Origin: CAYLWZ01 sp964585805
GTDB lineage: Bacteria > Patescibacteriota > Minisyncoccia > Minisyncoccales > GWA2-38-27
Direction: 5' to 3'
Assembly (NCBI GenBank): GCA_964585805.1
Contig: CAZPFE010000004.1
Span: forward strand, 1-26,977
Length of the DNA: 26,977 nucleotides
Made by a program: the position numbers and the translations under genes. Below, piece after piece: positions 1-5,507 of this stretch. Each line of letters starts with the position of its first letter. Within the stretch, counting starts at the first letter, position 1. A model generated the notes under the pieces. That model worked only from the letters and a program-made list of their open reading frames with translations, was not told where the DNA came from and did no database searches.

Positions 1-211
1 CTCCTTAATCCTCCCCCTCCAAAGGAGGGGGAGGAAAAGAGAGGGTAAATCCTCCTCCAGAGGAGTGGGAGAAGAAAAGGGAAGAAGATATTTCCCTCTC
101 CAGAGGAGGGAAAGAAAAAAGAGAGAAGGGGGAGGAAAGAAAAGAGAAGAGGGGGAAGGAGAAAAAAGGAATAATAACAATCAAATCGTTACCAAATTGG
201 TTAGTAATTGC
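1..211 (-). mobile_element. Partial copy of MITE-like GC-rich hairpin repeat (left copy)
   Basis: Read on the minus strand, this copy starts at 211 with a 44-base terminal segment that matches the start of the complete element at 17920 at 39 of 44 positions. All five differences are transitions. A long pyrimidine-rich stretch follows, with small GC-rich hairpins. The clearest pairs bases 10-20 with 24-34 around an AAA loop, an 11-bp stem. The block CCAAAGGAGGGGGAGG and its ATTAAGG neighbour also occur near 18020-18040. The copy runs off the window's left edge, so its other end and target duplication are not visible. It has no coding capacity and sits directly upstream of atpD. Confidence 0.7.
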
Positions 212-252
212 AATTAAGATATTAAATAAAAAATAAAAATTATTTTTAAAAT

Positions 253-1617
253 ATGAATAAAGGAAAAATTATTCAAATTAGAGGACCAGTTGTTGATGTT
301 AAATTTAAAGAAGAAGAAGTTCCTTCTCTGTTTGAATTTTTGGAAGTAGAAGAGAAAAATTTAGGTTTGGAAGTAGAGCAAATTTTAGGTGGAGGAAGAG
401 TAAGATGTTTAGCTTTAGGTTCTACAGATGGTTTAAAGAGGGATTTAGAGGTTAAAAGAAGCGGGGCAGGAATTAAAGTTCCAGTAGGAGATGAAGTATT
501 GGGAAGAGTTCTTGATGTTCTTGGTAAGCCAGTTGACGGTGGGGGAGAAATTAAGACAGAAGAATATCGGGAAATTCATGAAAAACCACCTTCTTTCTTG
601 GAACAAGAAACAAAAATAGAAATTTTAGAAACAGGTATTAAAGCGATTGATCTTCTTGCTCCGATTATAAAAGGCGGGAAAGTTGGTTTATTTGGTGGAG
701 CAGGAGTTGGAAAAACGGTTTTAATTCAAGAACTGATTAGAAATGTAGCCAAGGTTCATAAAGGAATTTCTGTATTTACCGGGGTTGGAGAAAGATCAAG
801 AGAAGGAAATGATTTATTGTTAGAGATGAAAGAGTCAGGAGTTTTAGAAAGTACGGTTTTAGTTTTTGGCCAGATGAATGAAGTACCAGGGATTCGGTTT
901 AGAGTTCCTTTAACTGGTTTAGCTATTGCTAATTATTTTGCCTCAGAACAAAAAAAAGATGTTCTTCTTTTTATAGATAATATTTTTAGGTTCGTTCAGG
1001 CAGGAAGCGAGGTCTCTACTTTATTAGGAAGAATTCCTTCTCAAACCGGTTATCAACCAACTCTATCTTCAGAAATGGGATTTTTGCAGGAGAGAATTAC
1101 TTCTATTAAGGACGGTTCTATTACCTCTATTCAGGCAGTTTATGTACCAGCAGATGATTTAACCGATCCAGCAGTAGTCAGTACTTTTTCTCATTTAGAC
1201 TCAACAATAGTTCTTTCTCGTCAAATTGCCAGTTTGGGAATTTATCCTTCAGTCGATCCTTTGGCTTCTAACTCTTCTATTTTAAATCCTAAAATTGTCG
1301 GAGAGAAACATTATAAAGTAGCCCGGGAAGTGTTGAGGATTTTAGAAAGATATAAAGAACTGCAAGACATCATTTCCATTTTAGGAGTTGAAGAATTATC
1401 AGACGAGGATAAGTTAATTGTTAAAAGAGCAAGAAGGATTCAAAAATTCCTTTCTCAGCCATTTTTTGTGGCAGAAGTTTTTACAGGAAAAAAAGGAAAA
1501 TATGTGGAAAGAGAGAAAACAATTGATAGTTTTGAAAAAATAGTTTCCGGCGATCTTGATGATATTGAAGAGGAAAACTTTTATATGAAAGGCTCAATCG
1601 AGGAAGTTATTAAATGA
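253..1617 (+). CDS. atpD: F-type ATP synthase subunit beta
   Basis: This is the catalytic beta subunit of the F1 sector, which makes or hydrolyses ATP at the inner face of the membrane. The Walker A loop GGAGVGKT lies at residues 148-155. It is followed by the GERSREGND segment with the catalytic Glu, the Walker B-like LLFIDNIFRF, the SEVSTLLGRIPS and GYQPTL nucleotide-site loops, and a DELSEED-like ELSDED near residue 378. At 454 aa it is slightly short for the family. No Shine-Dalgarno site precedes the ATG; the leader is nearly pure A/T. atpC follows 25 bases later. The gene upstream would normally be atpG, but here a repeat element fills the visible upstream region. Family identity is certain. 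Confidence 0.98.
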   Translation: MNKGKIIQIRGPVVDVKFKEEEVPSLFEFLEVEEKNLGLEVEQILGGGRVRCLALGSTDGLKRDLEVKRSGAGIKVPVGDEVLGRVLDVLGKPVDGGGEIKTEEYREIHEKPPSFLEQETKIEILETGIKAIDLLAPIIKGGKVGLFGGAGVGKTVLIQELIRNVAKVHKGISVFTGVGERSREGNDLLLEMKESGVLESTVLVFGQMNEVPGIRFRVPLTGLAIANYFASEQKKDVLLFIDNIFRFVQAGSEVSTLLGRIPSQTGYQPTLSSEMGFLQERITSIKDGSITSIQAVYVPADDLTDPAVVSTFSHLDSTIVLSRQIASLGIYPSVDPLASNSSILNPKIVGEKHYKVAREVLRILERYKELQDIISILGVEELSDEDKLIVKRARRIQKFLSQPFFVAEVFTGKKGKYVEREKTIDSFEKIVSGDLDDIEEENFYMKGSIEEVIK

Positions 1618-1642
1618 GTTTTAAGTTAAATAAGTATAAAAT

Positions 1643-1900
1643 ATGATAAATTTTTCTTTAATAACTCAAAATAAAATATTTTACAAAGAGGAAATATCTA
1701 AGGCAGTTCTCCCATCTTATACTGGAGAAATCACGATTTTAAAAAATCATATCCCTTTAATTTCTATTTTAAAGAGAGGAAAAATTAAAATTACTAAAAC
1801 TGATAAAAGCGAAGAAAAGGTGTTTGAAATAGAGAGGGGGATAATTAGATTTGTTAATAATAATCTTATAGTTTTGGCTGACTTAAAAAATGTAGAATGA
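1643..1900 (+). CDS. atpC: F-type ATP synthase subunit epsilon, short form
   Basis: This is the epsilon subunit of the F1 central stalk. The 85 residues cover only the N-terminal beta-sandwich domain: PSYTGEITILKNHIPLISIL matches the family pattern of G-x-x-x-I-L-x-x-H-x-P. The usual C-terminal two-helix domain, which gives about 130-140 aa and inhibits ATP hydrolysis in many bacteria, is absent. The reading frame closes cleanly with TGA inside the ATGA that starts rnhB, so this is a compact natural form and not a frameshift. Position directly after atpD supports the call. Loss of the inhibitory helices suggests the enzyme is not controlled by epsilon in the usual way (inference). Confidence 0.9.
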   Translation: MINFSLITQNKIFYKEEISKAVLPSYTGEITILKNHIPLISILKRGKIKITKTDKSEEKVFEIERGIIRFVNNNLIVLADLKNVE

Positions 1901-2601
1901 AAACTTTATTAAAAGAAGAAAAGAAATTGTGGCAGAAAGGGTATGAAATAGTTATTGGTTTAGATGAAGTTGGTCGAGGGGCTTTAGCTGGACCAGTAGT
2001 GGCTGTTGCTTTTTTTGTTAAGCGGCAGTTTTTTTTAAGTAATAGTCAAAAAATAAAGATATTTTTTGCGGACTGGAAGAAGGAAGTTAAAAATATTATT
2101 AAAGATTCTAAAAGTTTGAACAGTCAAAAAAGAGAAAAACTTTATCGTTATTTTTTAAATCTTAAACCTGAAGTAGAATGGGGAAGAGGAGTAGTTTCAG
2201 AAAAAATAATTGATAAAATAAACATTTTAGAAGCAACCAAATTAGCAATGAAAAGAGCGATAAGGAGTTTGGAGAGAAAAATAAAGAAAAATTTCAATCA
2301 ACAAAATCAGGATTTTCTTAAGAATAGTTTTTTAATAATTGATGGTAATATTTCTCTGGAAGATGTTCTTATTCCTCAAAAATCAATAATTAAAGGAGAT
2401 GAAAAAATATTTTCTTGCGCTGCGGCAAGTATAATAGCAAAAGTAGAACGGGATAGAATAATGGTTAATTATAACAAAAAATATTCAGGTTATTGGTTTA
2501 ATAAAAATAAAGGTTATGGGACAAAAAAACATTTAGAAATGTTGAAAAAGAAAGGTCCTTCTGAAATTCATCGCCAAACATTTAAGCCAATAAGAAATTA
2601 A
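1897..2601 (+). CDS. rnhB: Ribonuclease HII
   Basis: Removes RNA from RNA-DNA hybrids and single ribonucleotides from DNA. The N-terminal GLDEVGRGALAGP carries the first two acidic catalytic residues (D23, E24). Further on are FLIIDGN and the GDEKIFSCAAASIIAKVERD block with the typical AAASIIAK signature and the last catalytic Asp. The C-terminal GYGTKKH and GPSEIHRQTF motifs match the family. At 234 aa it is somewhat longer than the E. coli protein, owing to a basic insertion around residues 45-65 and a Lys/Asn-rich stretch around 128-142. Its ATG overlaps the atpC stop by four bases, so the two are probably translationally coupled. Confidence 0.95.
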   Translation: MKTLLKEEKKLWQKGYEIVIGLDEVGRGALAGPVVAVAFFVKRQFFLSNSQKIKIFFADWKKEVKNIIKDSKSLNSQKREKLYRYFLNLKPEVEWGRGVVSEKIIDKINILEATKLAMKRAIRSLERKIKKNFNQQNQDFLKNSFLIIDGNISLEDVLIPQKSIIKGDEKIFSCAAASIIAKVERDRIMVNYNKKYSGYWFNKNKGYGTKKHLEMLKKKGPSEIHRQTFKPIRN

Positions 2602-2641
2602 AAGTTTTAATTTTGAATTTGAGAATAATTTTATATTTTAC

Positions 2642-2670
2642 TTGCCAAGTTTTTAATAATCTGCTATTAT
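2642..2670 (+). promoter_or_regulatory. Sigma-70-type promoter for rpmF
   Basis: TTGCCA at 2642-2647 and TATTAT at 2665-2670 are separated by exactly 17 bases and lie 28 bases upstream of the rpmF start. This is the best-placed promoter between rnhB and the rpmF-nusB-rnc group. The call rests on the consensus match only. Confidence 0.55.
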
Positions 2671-2698
2671 TTCATATCATCTTTAAATTAAAATTAGT

Positions 2699-2977
2699 AT
2701 GGCTGTTCCTAAGCAGAGAAAGACAAAATCAAGAAGAAATCAACGAAGGTCGCATTTATCTTTAAAAGCGCCTTCTTTAGTTAGTTGTTCTAAATGCGGA
2801 AAATTAATTCTTCCTCATATTGTTTGTCCGGAATGCGGTTTTTATAAGGGAAAAGAAGTGATTGATGTTTTATCTAAGTTAGATAAAAAAAGCAGAAAAA
2901 AGAAAGAAAAGGAAATTAAAGAAAAAGAAGAAAAAAAGAAAGAGTTAGATATGAAGAGTTTATCAAGAAGAAAATAA
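2699..2977 (+). CDS. rpmF: 50S ribosomal protein L32, zinc-ribbon form
   Basis: Component of the large ribosomal subunit. The start MAVPKQRKTKSRRNQRRSH is typical of L32. A zinc ribbon follows with C30, C33, C43 and C46 (SCSKCG and VCPECG), so this is the zinc-binding form. The usual protein is about 55-65 aa; here the last 35 residues form an extra Lys/Glu-rich, probably helical tail. It has its own promoter-like sequence upstream and precedes nusB by 48 bases. The ATG has no Shine-Dalgarno site. Confidence 0.93.
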   Translation: MAVPKQRKTKSRRNQRRSHLSLKAPSLVSCSKCGKLILPHIVCPECGFYKGKEVIDVLSKLDKKSRKKKEKEIKEKEEKKKELDMKSLSRRK

Positions 2978-3025
2978 AACTATAAATTTTTATTACTTAA
3001 AAATTGTTTTTTTTAAAAATGTGAT

Positions 3026-3466
3026 ATGGCAAGTCGTCATTTGTCAAGATCTATAGTGATGCAGAGTTTATATGAATGGGATTTTAATGGTAGAAAAAGA
3101 GAGGATTTAGAGAAAATTGTAGAGAAGAATATAAAAGAATTTGGTTCCGGACTGCAAGATGAGTGTTTTATTTGGGAGTTAGTTAATGGAGTTATTTCTC
3201 ATTTTAAGGAATTAAATAAAATTATTGAAAAAGCTGCTCCAGAATGGCCAGTAGAACAGATTAATATCGTGGATAGAAATATTTTAAGGATTGGACTTTA
3301 TGAATTGTTATGGGGTAATAAGGAAGAAGTGCCTCCCAAAGTAGCAATCAATGAAGCAATTGAATTAGCAAAGACATTTGGAGGTGATAGTTCAAGAAGA
3401 TTTATTAATGGTGTTTTAGGAACTGTTTACGAGGAAGGTTTAAAGAAGATAAATAACAAAAAATAA
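3026..3466 (+). CDS. nusB: Transcription antitermination factor NusB
   Basis: All-helical protein that binds boxA RNA with S10 (NusE) during rRNA antitermination. Family blocks visible are RHLSRSIVMQSLYEWDF at the N-terminus, VDRNILRIGLYELLWG in the middle, and the C-terminal VPPKVAINEAIELAKTFGG followed by SSRRFINGVLGTV. The length of 146 aa is normal. It sits between rpmF and rnc, a translation and RNA-processing neighbourhood. The gap to rnc holds a long RNA helix and no U-tract terminator, so the two genes are probably cotranscribed (inference). Confidence 0.95.
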   Translation: MASRHLSRSIVMQSLYEWDFNGRKREDLEKIVEKNIKEFGSGLQDECFIWELVNGVISHFKELNKIIEKAAPEWPVEQINIVDRNILRIGLYELLWGNKEEVPPKVAINEAIELAKTFGGDSSRRFINGVLGTVYEEGLKKINNKK

Positions 3467-3488
3467 TAAAAATTAAGTATATTGTTAG

Positions 3489-3559
3489 ATTATTATCTTT
3501 TGTCTTTTTATAAATGGAAAAATGATTAAAAATATAGAAAAGAGGCAAAAGATAATAAT
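3489..3559 (+). promoter_or_regulatory. Long RNA hairpin in the rnc leader (candidate RNase III autoregulatory site)
   Basis: Bases 3489-3509 can pair with 3539-3559 to make a 21-bp helix: 14 continuous Watson-Crick pairs at the base, then seven more including two G-U pairs, closed by a 29-base A-rich loop. The helix ends 18 bases before the rnc ATG. It is not followed by a U run, so it does not look like a terminator. In E. coli, RNase III cleaves a stem in its own leader to limit its expression; a similar role here is inferred from position and helix length. Confidence 0.6.
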
Positions 3560-3577
3560 TTAATAATTAAAAAGAGA

Positions 3578-4273
3578 ATGAAAGATTTTTCTTTACTTGA
3601 AGAGAAGTTAGGTATAAATTTTAAAAATAAAGATTTACTTATCCAAGCTTTTGTTCATCGCTCTTATTTAAATGAAAATCCTGAATTTAATCTTTCACAT
3701 AACGAGAGATTAGAGTTTTTAGGAGATGCTGTGTTAGAAAAAATTGTCACCCTTTATTTATATTTAAACTATCCTCAGGAAAAAGAAGGTGTTTTGACGA
3801 GTTGGCGTTCTGCTTTGGTAAATACTAAAATGTTGGCAAAAGTGGCTCAAAGGTTAGGATTTAATGATTTTCTTCTCCTCTCGCAAGGGGAAGCAAAAGA
3901 AACTGGTAAGGCGAGACAATGCATTTTGGCAAATACAATGGAAGCGTTTATTGGTGCTTTGTATCTTGATCAGGGAATAAAAGCTTGTGAAAAGTTTGTT
4001 AAAGATAATATCTTAATAGAATTACCAGAAATTATTGAAAATAAATTATTTAAGGATGCTAAGTCTTATTTTCAGGAGAAAGCCCAAGAGGAATTAGGGA
4101 TTACGCCGACTTATAAAGTTTTAAAAGAATGGGGTCCGGATCATGCTAAACATTTTTTGGTTGGTGTTTATCTTGATAAGGATAAGGTTGCTGATGGCGA
4201 AGGTTTATCTAAACATGAAGCCGAGGAAGAAGCGGCTCAGAAGGCTATAAAAATAAAAGGTTGGCAAGAATAA
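3578..4273 (+). CDS. rnc: Ribonuclease III
   Basis: Double-strand-specific endoribonuclease that matures rRNA precursors and other structured RNAs. The catalytic signature HNERLEFLGDAVLE lies at residues 41-54, with E43, E46 and D50 as the metal-binding set. NTMEAFIGALYLD near residue 121 supplies the last acidic residue. A double-stranded-RNA-binding domain follows from about residue 158: SYFQEKAQEELGITPTYKV through to SKHEAEEEAAQKA. The length of 231 aa is normal. The start has only a weak AGAG in front of it. A 21-bp hairpin ends 18 bases upstream and could be a substrate of the enzyme itself. Confidence 0.97.
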   Translation: MKDFSLLEEKLGINFKNKDLLIQAFVHRSYLNENPEFNLSHNERLEFLGDAVLEKIVTLYLYLNYPQEKEGVLTSWRSALVNTKMLAKVAQRLGFNDFLLLSQGEAKETGKARQCILANTMEAFIGALYLDQGIKACEKFVKDNILIELPEIIENKLFKDAKSYFQEKAQEELGITPTYKVLKEWGPDHAKHFLVGVYLDKDKVADGEGLSKHEAEEEAAQKAIKIKGWQE

Positions 4274-4313
4274 TAAGAAATATCAATTTAATTTTAAATA
4301 ATAAAAAAATAAT

Positions 4314-4730
4314 ATGTTAAAAATAAGATTTTTAAGAACAGGAAAAAAGAATAGACCATTTTTTAGAATTGTGGTAACTGATGAAAGAAATGCTCCTCAA
4401 AGCGGTCGTTTTTTAGAAATTGTAGGTTTTTGGGATCCTTTAACCAAAGAAAGAAAAATAGAAAAGGAAAAGGTAAAGTATTGGCTGTCAAAAGGGGCTC
4501 AACTTTCGGAGAGCGTCCATAATTTATTTGTTTCTGAAAAAATTATAGAAGGTCAAAAAATAGCTGTTCATCACAAATCAAAATCAAAGAGCGATAGCAG
4601 CGAAGAAGTTAAAGATTCTAATTCTGCTGGACAAGAAGTAGAAAATCAAGAGGAAAAACAGGAAGATAAAGAACAAAAAGAAGGAGAAGATAATAATGGG
4701 GGCGCGGAAGAAAAGGCAGGAGGTGAATAA
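4314..4730 (+). CDS. rpsP: 30S ribosomal protein S16 with acidic C-terminal tail
   Basis: Small-subunit ribosomal protein. The first 80 residues are a standard S16: MLKIRFLRTGKKNRPFFRIVV, then GRFLEIVGFWDP and VKYWLSKGAQLSESVHNLF. Residues from about 86 to 138 form a low-complexity Ser/Lys then Glu/Gln/Asp/Gly tail not found in typical S16 of about 80-90 aa. The usual partners rimM, trmD and rplS do not follow; a 62-aa unknown gene does. An A/T-only inverted repeat (4729-4737 with 4757-4765, then U residues) lies just after the stop but is too weak to call a terminator. Confidence 0.93.
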   Translation: MLKIRFLRTGKKNRPFFRIVVTDERNAPQSGRFLEIVGFWDPLTKERKIEKEKVKYWLSKGAQLSESVHNLFVSEKIIEGQKIAVHHKSKSKSDSSEEVKDSNSAGQEVENQEEKQEDKEQKEGEDNNGGAEEKAGGE

Positions 4731-4801
4731 AAAAGATATGAATATATGGACAAAAAATCTTTTTTTTGCTAAAAATAGAATAGAAAATTAACAAAAAAAA
4801 T

Positions 4802-4807
4802 AGGAGG
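4802..4807 (+). promoter_or_regulatory. Strong Shine-Dalgarno site AGGAGG
   Basis: A full AGGAGG lies five bases before the ATG at 4813. It stands out because nearly every other start in the window has an A/T-only leader. It supports the 62-aa frame as a real, well-translated gene. Confidence 0.8.
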
Positions 4808-4812
4808 AAAAA

Positions 4813-5001
4813 ATGAGGGGTGAGCAGAAAAAAAGAAAACTTTCAGAAAAAGAAAAAAGAATAATATGGACGAAAATTTTTTTAAACTATCAGCCGGACG
4901 ATAGAGATCCGCTGGTAGTGATTAAAGAGAAATATAAAGGTGATGAAGAAGCATATCTATATGACATGAAAATGTATTTAGAGGGTGAAGAAGAAGAGTA
5001 A
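4813..5001 (+). CDS. Hypothetical small charged protein (62 aa)
   Basis: I do not recognise the family. The product has a basic N-terminal third (QKKRKLSEKEKRI), a short hydrophobic centre (IWTKIFLNY), the segment QPDDRDPLVVIKEKY, and an acidic end (EGEEEE). There is no signal peptide or membrane segment, so it should be a soluble cytoplasmic protein. Coding status is supported by the perfect Shine-Dalgarno site in front and by the strong intrinsic terminator starting 11 bases after the stop. It follows rpsP by 82 bases and may be transcribed with it or on its own. An overlapping minus-strand frame is a shadow. Confidence 0.7.
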   Translation: MRGEQKKRKLSEKEKRIIWTKIFLNYQPDDRDPLVVIKEKYKGDEEAYLYDMKMYLEGEEEE

Positions 5002-5011
5002 AAAATAAAAA

Positions 5012-5046
5012 AGAAAACCCTTTATAATAAAGGGTTTTCTTTTTTT
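5012..5046 (+). terminator. Intrinsic terminator after the 62-aa gene
   Basis: A perfect 12-bp stem pairs 5012-5023 (AGAAAACCCTTT) with 5029-5040 around a 5-base loop and is followed by six T at 5041-5046. It closes the transcript of rpsP and the small unknown gene. The same AAAACCC/GGGTTTT design recurs at 17317 and 18337. Confidence 0.88.
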
Positions 5047-5101
5047 GAAATAATAATATATAATTAAAGTGATAATTAAGATAAAAATAACTAAAATTAA
5101 T

Positions 5102-5482
5102 ATGGTAAATCCAGAAAGTCAATTTGGAAAAGAAGGTGCTAAATGGCTAAACGATATCCAAGAAATAAAAGAAAAAGTAGAGACAAGAAAAAAAGAAAGA
5201 AAAGATTTTTTAGATAAGAAAGAAATGATTAGAGAAGCGGTTTTAGAAAAGACAAAGGCGTTTTTAAAAGAAGGTGAGGGTCAATTTTCAAAAAAAGAAA
5301 AAGAAGAAGTAAGACAAGATGATAAATTCAAAGAAGAGGCATTAAGGGAGGCAGTAGAATTGGCTAAAAGAGAAGGAATTTTAGAAGGAGTAAAATTTAC
5401 TATTAAGAAAAAAGATCCTTGGTTAATTGATGCTTTTCACGACAAAATAATTGAAGAAATAGAAAAGGCAGTAAATATTTAA
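5102..5482 (+). CDS. Hypothetical highly charged helical protein (126 aa)
   Basis: I do not recognise a named family. I chose the ATG at 5102 (MVNPESQFG) over the in-frame GTG at 5069, because the added N-terminal residues are A/T-derived Ile/Lys and the ATG product starts like a real domain. Lys, Glu and Arg dominate, with predicted long helices around residues 17-65 and 72-92. The C-terminus ends with KKKDPWLIDAFHDKIIEEIEKA, which looks folded and may be a helical tail. There is no membrane segment or signal peptide. It starts after a terminator, with a TATAAT at 5059-5064 as a possible -10, and precedes the TraG/HerA-like ATPase by 25 bases, so the two may function together (inference). 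Confidence 0.65.
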   Translation: MVNPESQFGKEGAKWLNDIQEIKEKVETRKKERKDFLDKKEMIREAVLEKTKAFLKEGEGQFSKKEKEEVRQDDKFKEEALREAVELAKREGILEGVKFTIKKKDPWLIDAFHDKIIEEIEKAVNI

Positions 5483-5507
5483 GAGTCCAATTTGTAAAAT
5501 TAAAATT

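Noticed and set aside
1..250. CRISPR-like array because of repeated short GC-rich units
   Set aside because: Units are self-complementary hairpins of unequal length and spacing without constant repeats or unique spacers, and no cas genes are present.
1615..1900. UGA recoding as in SR1/Gracilibacteria
   Set aside because: TGA ends atpC and tyrA-pheA at the expected family ends and no conserved Gly is encoded by TGA.
4729..4765. Terminator directly after rpsP
   Set aside because: The stem is nearly all A-T with a 19-base loop; too weak, and the small gene with its strong terminator follows.
5069..5101. GTG start extending the 126-aa protein by 11 residues
   Set aside because: The added residues come from plain A/T sequence and the ATG at 5102 gives a more natural N-terminus.
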